Below are positions 45,707 to 53,272 of a DNA stretch of 64,000 nt, piece by piece. The stretch is from assembly GCF_004011865.1 (NCBI RefSeq), contig NZ_RKLP01000007.1, positions 124,001 through 188,000 on the forward strand. The letters run 5' to 3'. This DNA is from Prescottella agglutinans. Lineage in GTDB: Bacteria > Actinomycetota > Actinomycetes > Mycobacteriales > Mycobacteriaceae. How positions within the stretch are numbered: the first letter of the stretch is position 1; each line of letters starts with the position of its first letter. The notes beneath the pieces were generated by a model. It was not told the origin of the DNA and did not search any database. It was given only the letters and a program-made list of their open reading frames with translations. The translations under genes and the position numbers were made by a program.

Positions 45707-46117
45707 TCAGTTCACCTCGTTGATGCGGATCAGGTTGCCGGCGGGGTCCCGGACGGCGCAGTCGCGGATGCCGTACGGCTGCTCGATCGGCTCCTGGACG
45801 ATGTCCGCGCCGTTGGCCTCCAGCTTCGCGAAGGTCTCGTCGAGGTCCGGGGTGGCCAGGGTGAGGATCGCGTACGTCCCCTTGGCCATCATCTCGGTGA
45901 TCATGCGGCGCTCGTCGTCGGTGATGCCGGGGTCGGCGGCCGGCGGGTGCAGCACCAGGGACACCGCGGGCTGGTCCGGGTGGCCGACGGTGATCCAGTA
46001 CATGTCGTTGTAGCCGACCTCCTTGCGGACCTCGAACCCGAGGATGTCGCGGTAGAAGCCCAGGGCGGCGTCGCGGTCGTTGTGCGGGAGGAATGCCGAG
46101 TGAATGGTGATGTTCAT
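45707..46117 (-). CDS. Single-domain VOC (glyoxalase-fold) protein
   Basis: The 136-residue VOC protein shows the pattern SAFLPHNDRDAALGFYRDILG, then ERRMITEMMAKG and the late RDCAVRDPAGNLIRI. The second half carries the usual GADIVQEP and Glu-containing strand. The ATG at 46117 is chosen; GTG at 46126 would sit 1 nt after the regulator stop. Gene order AraC-type regulator then VOC is a frequent actinobacterial pair, and the regulator likely controls it. Confidence 0.9.
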   Translation of the reverse strand: MNITIHSAFLPHNDRDAALGFYRDILGFEVRKEVGYNDMYWITVGHPDQPAVSLVLHPPAADPGITDDERRMITEMMAKGTYAILTLATPDLDETFAKLEANGADIVQEPIEQPYGIRDCAVRDPAGNLIRINEVN

Positions 46118-46127
46118 GGGAATCACG

Positions 46128-46568
46128 CTATGCGCGGCCCGCGGCGGACGCTTCTCGATTCCTGATCGGTCTGGTGACCTGCTTGGTGACGCACGACGGC
46201 ATCTCCGCAGCGGGGCGCTCCTGCTCCCGGTAGACGCTGGGCGGGACGCCGACGAGTTCGGTGAAACGGGTGCTGAACGTGCCCAGCGACGAACAGCCGA
46301 CGGCGAAACAGACGTCGGTGACGCTCAGGTCCCCGCGGCGCAGCAGCGCCATCGCGCGTTCGATGCGCCGCGTCATCAGGTACGCGTACGGGGGCTCCCC
46401 GTAGGCGAGCTTGAACTGCCGGCTGAGGTGGCCGGCGGACATGTGCACGCCGCGGGCGAGCGCCTCGACGTCCAGCGGCTTCGCGTACTCCCGGTCGATC
46501 CGGTCGCGCACGCGGCGTAGCAGCGCCAGGTCGCGCAGGCGCTGCGCCTCGTCGGGTCTGCTGGTCAC
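46128..46568 (-). CDS. AraC-type transcriptional regulator (DNA-binding domain only)
   Basis: The 146-residue regulator contains the double helix-turn-helix of AraC proteins (LDVEALARGVHMSAGHLSRQ and SVTDVCFAVGCSSLGTFST, ending in VGVPPSVYRE) and little else, so it has no evident ligand domain. A longer frame reaches 46805, but its first 79 residues look non-coding. GTG 46568 gives the usual length for the VOC-partner subfamily. It heads the operon AraC-VOC-VOC-UvrA-like. Confidence 0.85.
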   Translation of the reverse strand: MTSRPDEAQRLRDLALLRRVRDRIDREYAKPLDVEALARGVHMSAGHLSRQFKLAYGEPPYAYLMTRRIERAMALLRRGDLSVTDVCFAVGCSSLGTFSTRFTELVGVPPSVYREQERPAAEMPSCVTKQVTRPIRNREASAAGRA

Positions 46569-47201
46569 CTGCAAAATCGTGCCACAAGTCTCGGTGGTAC
46601 CGCACGGTCTGCGTAGCGTGGCGACCTGCCTGCCGGGGAGTCGTGGGGCGCAACTCGAACCCGAAATCGACTCCCCGCCAATCCATTCCACCCGGACTCC
46701 GCTCGCGGTCACAGGCGCTGACCTGTACGACTCGAGTCCAGGCGCAGGGGCCCGCGCCACTCGGCACGGGCCCCTCGGACCGGCCCGGCTCGAACGGGCT
46801 GCCAACCAGTCTGGGGCGCACTCGTCCGGAGCCTGCGCGCCTTGGGCGGGACACCCAGCAACCTACGGCGGCACGGTGCGGACCCGCAACGGAATCTCCG
46901 GTGGCCTCGCCGCTCGGCCTGCCGTCACGCGGGGGCCGTGACTGCCAGGCCGACCACCCCCTTGATCCTCGGCGAATACCCTTCGCGACCCCCGGAGCGC
47001 CCTAGTCACGCTAATGGCAGTTAGCGCCATCACTGAATCGGGAAGTCGCGTCGGCAATTTCGCCACAACAGTGCGTCCACGGCCCAGCCTCCGGTATGGA
47101 TTCGTTTCGTCACGGTGACACTTTGGACCGCCCGGTCGGACATACAGAACTGTCGGTTCCACTCGGTAGGCTCACCCGATGGATGCGAGAGGAGCACGGG
47201 T
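46569..47201. other. Gene-free stretch of 633 bp
   Basis: I see no convincing coding sequence, tRNA or insertion sequence here. The left part may hold the promoter of the AraC-type operon and the right part that of the recombinase. The only clear structure is the nested inverted repeat at 47009-47030. Confidence 0.6.
47009..47030. promoter_or_regulatory. Two overlapping inverted repeats upstream of the tyrosine recombinase
   Basis: CGCTAA (47009-47014) mirrors TTAGCG (47021-47026), and ATGGC (47014-47018) mirrors GCCAT (47026-47030). The two foldings exclude each other. The site may be an operator, or the core of a recombination site for the adjacent recombinase. Confidence 0.4.
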
Positions 47202-48404
47202 GTGAGTGAACAGGTCGACACGGTCAGTGTCGTGCCCGCTCTGCCTGCCGTTCCCGAACGCCCGGCAGTAACATCCGAGCCCGGGCCCGAACCCGCCGCC
47301 CCGGTGCTGTCCGCGTCCGCCGAGGCCCGAATCGTCGCCGCACTCGAGCAGCGGCACTCTCCCTCGACCGCCCGGAACTATCGCACGGATTGGGACAAGT
47401 TCCGCAGCTGGTGCGCGGAGCGCGGGCAGGTGCCGATGCCGGCGCACCCGCATACCGTCGCCGACTATCTCACCGAGCACGCCGAGCAGCGCACCGACAC
47501 CGGCGAACGCAGGTACGCGACGAACACGCTCACCCGATGGGTGGCGTCGATCAACTACTGGCACCGAGCCTGCTCCCGCCCCGCGCCCGGCCAGGCTCAG
47601 ATCGTCAAGGACACGCTGGCCGGCCTGCGCCGCACCTACGCCGCCGCCGGTGAGCGCCCGACCAAACGCGTTGCGCCACTGTTGGGGGACGAGATCAGCT
47701 ACATCCTCACCACGATGCGGCAGAACGCGCAGACGTGGCAGGACCAACTGCGCGAACGCCGCGACTCGGCGGTCATCCTGATCGGATTCCTCGGCGCCTT
47801 CCGCCGCTCCGAACTGTCCGGCCTGCAACTGCGCGACATCACCCTCCACCCGCAGGACGGGCTGCACATCCTGGTGCGCCGATCGAAGACCGACCAGGTC
47901 GGCGCCGGCATGGTCAAGGCCACCCCGTTCGCGGTCGGGCACCGCGCCTGCCCGCCGTGCGTGTACCGACGGTGGCTCGACGTCGTCCTCGCTCACCATC
48001 GGGACGGCCGCGACGGCATCGCCCAGTTACTCGGCGCCCCCGACACGTTCGGCACGCACATCTGCCACGTCCCCTACCCTGAACTGCTCCCCGACGTCGC
48101 GACCGCGCCGGTGTTCCGGCCGCTGCGCGTGAACGGGAACATCGGCGACGGCGCCCTGACCGGGCAGGGCATCCACGGGGTGATCCGCCGTGCCGCCGGC
48201 GACGCCGGACTCTCCCCCGCCAAGATCGCGAAACTCGGCGGGCACTCCCTGCGCGCCGGGTTCGTCACCCAGGCGTTCCGCAACGGCGCCCAGGCCCACG
48301 AGGTCATGCGGCAGACCGGGCACAAGAACCCCGCCACCCTGGAAATCTATGCACGCGAACACAATCCGCTCACCGGGAACGCGGTCGCCCGCTTCGAGAT
48401 CTGA
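47202..48404 (+). CDS. Tyrosine recombinase / phage-type integrase
   Basis: The 400-residue protein has an N-terminal SAM-like core-binding domain (SPSTARNYRTDWDKFRSWC near residue 52) and a catalytic domain with all expected residues: Arg in GAFRRSELSGL, Lys in RRSKTDQ, HxxR in GGHSLRAGFV, His in QTGHKNPAT and nucleophile Tyr in LEIYAREH. It should be active. GTG 47202 with AGAGGAG upstream is preferred. No phage, plasmid or excisionase gene lies beside it, its base composition matches its neighbours, and no tRNA is nearby, so it is either an old element remnant or a resident recombinase. Confidence 0.92.
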   Translation: MSEQVDTVSVVPALPAVPERPAVTSEPGPEPAAPVLSASAEARIVAALEQRHSPSTARNYRTDWDKFRSWCAERGQVPMPAHPHTVADYLTEHAEQRTDTGERRYATNTLTRWVASINYWHRACSRPAPGQAQIVKDTLAGLRRTYAAAGERPTKRVAPLLGDEISYILTTMRQNAQTWQDQLRERRDSAVILIGFLGAFRRSELSGLQLRDITLHPQDGLHILVRRSKTDQVGAGMVKATPFAVGHRACPPCVYRRWLDVVLAHHRDGRDGIAQLLGAPDTFGTHICHVPYPELLPDVATAPVFRPLRVNGNIGDGALTGQGIHGVIRRAAGDAGLSPAKIAKLGGHSLRAGFVTQAFRNGAQAHEVMRQTGHKNPATLEIYAREHNPLTGNAVARFEI

Positions 48405-48405
48405 T

Positions 48406-48427
48406 CCACCGGGGCAAGGGCCGGTGG
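48406..48427. terminator. Candidate convergent terminator after the recombinase
   Basis: CCACCGG (48406-48412) and CCGGTGG (48421-48427) form a 7-bp stem with an 8-nt loop between two tail-to-tail genes. There is no T-run. Confidence 0.42.
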
Positions 48428-48446
48428 CCGCACGATCGGATACCGC

Positions 48447-48836
48447 TCAGCGTTCCCCGCCGACCGTCACGACCAGGCCCACGGTGCCGGACCGTCCGCG
48501 ACGCAGCAGGCTGCCCTTGACCAGGAGCCATCCGAGGATGCGGTACTTGTGGATGATCGCCGCGCGGGTGTGCTCGGTGTCCGCGTCGTCGAGGACGGCG
48601 GCGGTCGCGTCGACCTGCGGGCCCTTGGGGTTGCCACGGGCGTCGCATGCGCCCACGGTGACTCGCGGCGTGTGACGGATCCGCTTGACCTTCCACGACT
48701 TCGTTTCGGTCCATATCAGCATTCGGTCGCCGTCCATCGCCGCCCAGACAGGGGTCGGTACTCCGGAACCGTCCTTCCGGAACGTGGTCAGCAGAACGTA
48801 CTTCGCGGCACCGATCTCCGTCAGTGTGGCTGTCAT
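48447..48836 (-). CDS. PPOX-class (split beta-barrel) F420/flavin-binding protein
   Basis: The 129-residue protein has the split-barrel pattern of PPOX-class oxidoreductases: KYVLLTTFRKDGSGVPTPVW, then DRMLIWTETKSWKVKRI and VTVGACDARGNPKGP. In actinobacteria these usually bind F420. The substrate is unknown. ATG 48836 is chosen, at the start of the conserved region; the upstream codons would add a non-conserved arginine-rich tail. It diverges from the metallophosphoesterase gene. Confidence 0.85.
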   Translation of the reverse strand: MTATLTEIGAAKYVLLTTFRKDGSGVPTPVWAAMDGDRMLIWTETKSWKVKRIRHTPRVTVGACDARGNPKGPQVDATAAVLDDADTEHTRAAIIHKYRILGWLLVKGSLLRRGRSGTVGLVVTVGGER

Positions 48837-48946
48837 GCGACCAGCGTACGACCCGGTGCGCGCACGGATGAACGACAAGTGAATATCGGCGGGATTCCGG
48901 CGATTTCGGTTGAACGCTCGTCCATCCTCGGGTTTGCTGTGACATC

Positions 48947-50014
48947 GTGACCGAGATGAACCCGATCGGCCGCCGCCGCTTCCTCACCGGAGCCGCCGTG
49001 GCTGGTGTCGCCGTCCCGATGCTGGCGTCGACACCCACCGCGTCCGCCGCCGCGCCGTCCGACACCGGCAAGTTCGCCTTCCCGACCGGATCGAACGTGA
49101 GGGTTCTGGTCACCGGCGACGCCGGCACCGGCACCCCGGCGCAGTGGGCGGTCGCCGACGCGATGCGCAAGGTGCACAGCACCGAGCCGTTCGGGATGGC
49201 ACTCGGGTTGGGCGACAACATCTACGAGGCCGGACCGAACGGCGACCGCGACGTCCAGTTCGCCACCAAGTTCGAGGACCCCAACCACGGCCTGGACTTC
49301 CCGTGGGTGATGGCCCTCGGCAACCACGACAACAGTGCGGTGTTCCCCGGTGACGGGGGCTGGCTGCTGCGCGGCAACGACGAGGTGGACTACCACCGGA
49401 CCTCCCGCAAGTGGTGGATGCCCTACCGCTACTACTCGGTGCGCGTGCCCGAGGAGAACCCGGTCGTCGAGTTCTTCGTCCTCGATCTCAATCCGGTCGC
49501 CGCCTACCTGCCGCCCCTGTTCGTGCCGTACTGGGCGGCGGACGGACAGTTCATGAACGAGCAGCGCGCCTGGTTGGACGCGGCGATCGCCGCGTCCCCG
49601 GCGAAGTGGAAGATCGCGTGCACCCATCACCCGTACCTGAGCAACGGGTCGCACGGGGACGCCGGCCAGTACGACGGTATCCCGCTCGAACCGATGAACG
49701 GCATCCACGCCAAGCGCTTCTACGAGGACCACGTCGTCGGGCGCTGCCAGTTCATCCTCGCCGGGCACGATCACTCGCTGCAGGTCCTCGAACCGACCGT
49801 GGAATCGAAGGGCACCCGGCAGATCGTCTCGGGCGCGGCCGGGAAGAACAGTCACGGCAAGTCCAGCCGGCCGGACCGGGCGAACCTCTACCAGAACTTC
49901 GACGACCTCGGCTTCATGGTCATGGACCTGTCCCCGGACTCGGTGCGACTGCGGGCGTACACCGTGGACATCCCCACCGCCGAGCCGAAACTCGCGTTCG
50001 ACCGCCGGCTGTAG
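48947..50014 (+). CDS. Tat-exported metallophosphoesterase
   Basis: The 355-residue protein begins with a twin-arginine signal (GRRRFLTGAAVAGVAVPML, cleavage near SAAAP) and so is exported folded. The metal-binding motifs of the calcineurin-like fold follow in order: GDAGTG, GLGDNIYE, GNHD, CTHHPYLSNGSHG and GHDHSLQ. It is probably an acid-phosphatase-type enzyme with a two-metal site. Starts at GTG 48947 or ATG 48956 are both possible; no strong ribosome site is seen. Confidence 0.92.
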   Translation: MTEMNPIGRRRFLTGAAVAGVAVPMLASTPTASAAAPSDTGKFAFPTGSNVRVLVTGDAGTGTPAQWAVADAMRKVHSTEPFGMALGLGDNIYEAGPNGDRDVQFATKFEDPNHGLDFPWVMALGNHDNSAVFPGDGGWLLRGNDEVDYHRTSRKWWMPYRYYSVRVPEENPVVEFFVLDLNPVAAYLPPLFVPYWAADGQFMNEQRAWLDAAIAASPAKWKIACTHHPYLSNGSHGDAGQYDGIPLEPMNGIHAKRFYEDHVVGRCQFILAGHDHSLQVLEPTVESKGTRQIVSGAAGKNSHGKSSRPDRANLYQNFDDLGFMVMDLSPDSVRLRAYTVDIPTAEPKLAFDRRL

Positions 50015-50076
50015 GCGCTTTGCCGCCCCGAGTTCGACGACGTTGCGCGGCAGCTGTTCGCAGAGCGTGACGACCT

Positions 50077-52386
50077 CTACCGACGGCGCAGCCGGAGCCG
50101 GCTGTAGGTGAAGACCGCGAGCACGCAACTGATGAGCACCAGCATGGCGATGCTGAGCAGCCACCACGATCCGGTGTGCTGCCACAGCGTGTCCGGCTCG
50201 GTGCCGGTGGCATTCGTGACCAGGTCCACCGTCGAGGCGGCGGCCGCGAACCCCCAACGTGACGGAAACAGCCACGCGACCTGTTCGAGCACGGCCCGTC
50301 CGGTGATCGTGATCAGTCCGCCGCACATCACCAGCTGCGCCATGATCGTGACCACCAGCATCGGCAGCACCTGCTCGCTCGAACGCGCCACCGACGACAA
50401 CGCCAGTCCGAGCACGACGCAGGTGCAGGTGGTGGCGGCGATGTCCACGATCAGTTCGACGGAGCCCGACGGCAGCACACTGCCGTGGCCCGGGAAACCC
50501 TTGCCCAGGTAGACGATCAGCACCATGATCACCGACTGCACGATGCCGGCGGCGCAGAACACCACGATCTTCGCCGTCAGGTAGGCGGACGGCAGCAGCC
50601 CGGCGGCACGTTCGCGCTGATAGACCATGCGCTCGCCGACCAGGTCGCGGATGGTCAGTGAACAGCCCATGAACGCGGCGCCGAGAATCAGCACCACGAG
50701 GATCTGGGTGAGTTCGCCGGACACGTCGGCACCGGACTGCCCGAACCCGGTGTCGCCCGGCACCAGCAGGGCCAGGCCGCCGAGCACGAACGGCAGCAGC
50801 GACAGGAAGATCAGGTAGCCCCGGTCGGCGCGGATCAGCCGAACCTGGCGGCGGGCGACGGTGCTCAGCTGCTTGCGCGTCGAGGTGTGCGCGGGAGAGC
50901 CGAGCGGCCCGGGTGCGGTCGGTGGTGGCGCCACCTCGGTGCGGGTGGCGCGGTACTCGGCGAACACCCCGTCGGGGTCGGACGCGACGCGGGCGAAGAT
51001 GTCGGCCCAGTCGGTGCTGCCGAGCGCGCTCCCGACCCGGTCGGGCGGTCCCACATACGCGGTCTTGCCGCCGGGCGCGAGGAGGAGGACCTGGTCACAC
51101 ATCTCGAGGTAGGACAGCGAATGCGTGACGATGACGACGACGCGGCCCGAATCGGCCAGGCCGCGCAGGGTCGCCATGATCTGTCGATCGAGCGCGGGGT
51201 CGAGACCCGACGTCGGTTCGTCGAGGATGAGCAGGGAAGGGCCCGTGAGCAACTCCAGCGCGACCGATGCGCGTTTGCGTTGCCCACCGGATAGGCGATC
51301 GACACGGGTGTCGGCGTGCTCGGTCAGTTGCAGTTCGTCGAGTACGCCGGCGATCACGGCTTCACGGTCGGCCCGGGTGGTGTCCGGCGGCAGTCTCAGC
51401 TCGGCGGCGTAACCGAGGGCCTTCCGGACGGTCAGCTGCCGATGAACGACGTCGTCCTGAGGGACCATGCCGATGCGGGAGCGCAGGACCGAATAGTCGG
51501 TGTGCACGCTGCGTCCTTCGAAGTCGACGACGCCTTCCGTGGGGCCTGCCGAACCGGAGATGATCTTGGCGACCGTGGTCTTTCCCGCGCCGGAGGGCCC
51601 GATCACCGCGGTGAGACTGCCCGGTCCCGCCGTGAAGGTGACGTCCTCCAGCAGTCGCCGCCCACCTTCGATGGTGAGTCCGACGCCGTCCACACGTAGA
51701 CCGCCGGCGGTCGAGGCGGCCGCCTGCCGTGGAACGAGTCGGCCTTCCTGCACGCTGAAGTCGGTGTTGCCGATGGTGACGACGTCGCCGTCGGCCAGCC
51801 GTGCGCGCGTCACCCGGTCACCGCCGACGAACGTTCCGTTGACGCTGCCCAAATCTTCGATTTCGAGGCCGGACGGCCCGTTGTGGACTATCGCGTGTCG
51901 ACGTGAGGCCAGCACATCCCGGACGACGATGTCGTTGTCGGGGGACCGTCCGATCGTGAGGGCTCCCGCGGGGATGGTCTCGGGCGGGGCCGGGGGCGGG
52001 GCGATCGGGGCCTCTACGTCGATCGTCGATTCGTCCCATCGACTGCCCACGTCCCGTCGCGTCGCGTCGGGATCCTCGATCGAGATCCGCACGGTGGGTC
52101 CCTCGACCGCGTCACCCAGGCGGACGAGGACGGTGTCCGTGACGGGTACCTCTGCTCGGCGCTTGCCGTCAACGTAGATCCCGTTCTTGCTGTCGGCGTC
52201 GACGAGCTGCCATCCCTCGTCCCACCTGAGCCGGGCATGCTCGCGCGACACCACGGGATCGACGATCGTGATCTCCAACTGCGGGTCCCGGCCGATGCGT
52301 ACCGCTTTGCCCGCGCTGTGGCTGGTACGGCCGTTCTCGGTCTCGACCACGACCCGCGGGTGCTCGCTTCTCGTCCAGTCGTCCAT
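50077..52386 (-). CDS. FHA-domain ABC exporter (Rv1747-like)
   Basis: The 769-residue half-transporter has two phosphothreonine-binding FHA domains (VRIGRDPQLEITI... SREHARL and LTIGRSPDNDIVV... VNGTFVGG, residues about 1-105 and 135-210). An ABC ATPase follows (Walker A GPSGAGKTT, signature LSGGQRKRASVAL, Walker B LLILDEPTSGLDP), then six C-terminal membrane helices of ABC-2 type. This is the layout of M. tuberculosis Rv1747, an exporter regulated by Ser/Thr kinases. No kinase is adjacent here. ATG 52386 with GGAGG 8 nt upstream is chosen. Confidence 0.95.
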   Translation of the reverse strand: MDDWTRSEHPRVVVETENGRTSHSAGKAVRIGRDPQLEITIVDPVVSREHARLRWDEGWQLVDADSKNGIYVDGKRRAEVPVTDTVLVRLGDAVEGPTVRISIEDPDATRRDVGSRWDESTIDVEAPIAPPPAPPETIPAGALTIGRSPDNDIVVRDVLASRRHAIVHNGPSGLEIEDLGSVNGTFVGGDRVTRARLADGDVVTIGNTDFSVQEGRLVPRQAAASTAGGLRVDGVGLTIEGGRRLLEDVTFTAGPGSLTAVIGPSGAGKTTVAKIISGSAGPTEGVVDFEGRSVHTDYSVLRSRIGMVPQDDVVHRQLTVRKALGYAAELRLPPDTTRADREAVIAGVLDELQLTEHADTRVDRLSGGQRKRASVALELLTGPSLLILDEPTSGLDPALDRQIMATLRGLADSGRVVVIVTHSLSYLEMCDQVLLLAPGGKTAYVGPPDRVGSALGSTDWADIFARVASDPDGVFAEYRATRTEVAPPPTAPGPLGSPAHTSTRKQLSTVARRQVRLIRADRGYLIFLSLLPFVLGGLALLVPGDTGFGQSGADVSGELTQILVVLILGAAFMGCSLTIRDLVGERMVYQRERAAGLLPSAYLTAKIVVFCAAGIVQSVIMVLIVYLGKGFPGHGSVLPSGSVELIVDIAATTCTCVVLGLALSSVARSSEQVLPMLVVTIMAQLVMCGGLITITGRAVLEQVAWLFPSRWGFAAAASTVDLVTNATGTEPDTLWQHTGSWWLLSIAMLVLISCVLAVFTYSRLRLRRR

Positions 52387-52572
52387 CGCCACGGCCTCCG
52401 GTCAGCATCGGGCGTAGAGCGTCGACTTCTCCATGGTCGCACGCGCTGGGGTCCGTCGACAGAACGGTCACTCTCGTATCCTCGCGGCCGGGGCGTGACC
52501 ACGTCATGATGAGTTTCGTCGACGCGGCGAGTCTGTCTTCTCGTAACACCACACCAGAGAGCGGAGCATCAC

Positions 52573-53214
52573 GTGAGTCAGCTGCTGAAGGTCCAGAACT
52601 TCAACGTCTCGAGCGACGGCGTCGCGTGCGGCGAGAACCAGAGCTTCGAGTGTCCGTTCGGCCTCGACCCCGGTGAGATGCTCGCGTGGGCGGGCGCGAC
52701 GGCGAGCTGGCCCATGCGCACCGACGCCGGCGGCAGCCGCGGCCTCGACGACTACTTCACCCGCGACTTCTCCCACAACATCGGTGCCGAGATCATGGGC
52801 CGCAACAAGTTCGGGCCGCAGCGCGGCCCGTGGGAGAACCTGGAGTGGGAGGGCTGGTGGGGCGCCGAGCCGCCGTTCCACACGCCGGTGTTCGTCGCGA
52901 CCCACCACCCGCGGCCGTCGATCACGCGCGGCGAGACCACGTTCCACTTCGTCGACGGCGAACCGGCCACGATCCTCGAGCAGGCGAAGGACGCGGCGCA
53001 GGGCAAGGACGTCCGGCTCGGCGGCGGGGTCACCACCATCCGGGAGTTCCTCGACGCCGACCTCGTCGACACCATGCACGTGGCGGTCTCCCCGATCACG
53101 TTCGGTACCGGGCTGCGTCTGTGGGAGACCCCGGACGAACTGCTCGACCGTTTCCATCTGGAAACGGTCCCCAGTCCGAGTGGCGTGACACACCACCTGT
53201 TCTGGCGCAGGTAG
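52573..53214 (+). CDS. Dihydrofolate reductase-fold (RibD C-terminal) protein
   Basis: The 213-residue protein has the DHFR/RibD-C fold: LLKVQNFNVSSDGV at the N-terminus, EIMGRNKFGPQRG, TPVFVATHHPRPS and DVRLGGGVTTIREFLDADLVD. Proteins of this type are NADPH-linked reductases of unknown substrate. The start is GTG 52573, with GGAG 9 nt upstream. It diverges from the FHA-ABC gene and meets cobN tail to tail at a strong hairpin. Confidence 0.88.
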   Translation: MSQLLKVQNFNVSSDGVACGENQSFECPFGLDPGEMLAWAGATASWPMRTDAGGSRGLDDYFTRDFSHNIGAEIMGRNKFGPQRGPWENLEWEGWWGAEPPFHTPVFVATHHPRPSITRGETTFHFVDGEPATILEQAKDAAQGKDVRLGGGVTTIREFLDADLVDTMHVAVSPITFGTGLRLWETPDELLDRFHLETVPSPSGVTHHLFWRR

Positions 53215-53222
53215 GCGCTTCG

Positions 53223-53272
53223 CGCCTGTGCGCCTTTTTGGTAGTGGTACCTACCAAAAAGGCGCACAGGCG
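53223..53272. terminator. Bidirectional terminator with perfect 22-bp stem
   Basis: 53223-53244 is exactly complementary to 53251-53272 around a 6-nt loop. The stem includes T5 in one arm and A5 in the other, so it can serve both the DHFR-fold gene (stop at 53214) and cobN (stop at 53273, directly abutting). Confidence 0.9.

Noticed and set aside
46569-46805. N-terminal extension of the AraC-type regulator
   Set aside because: The extra 79 codons have no family similarity, and the resulting length would be unusual for the VOC-partner subfamily.
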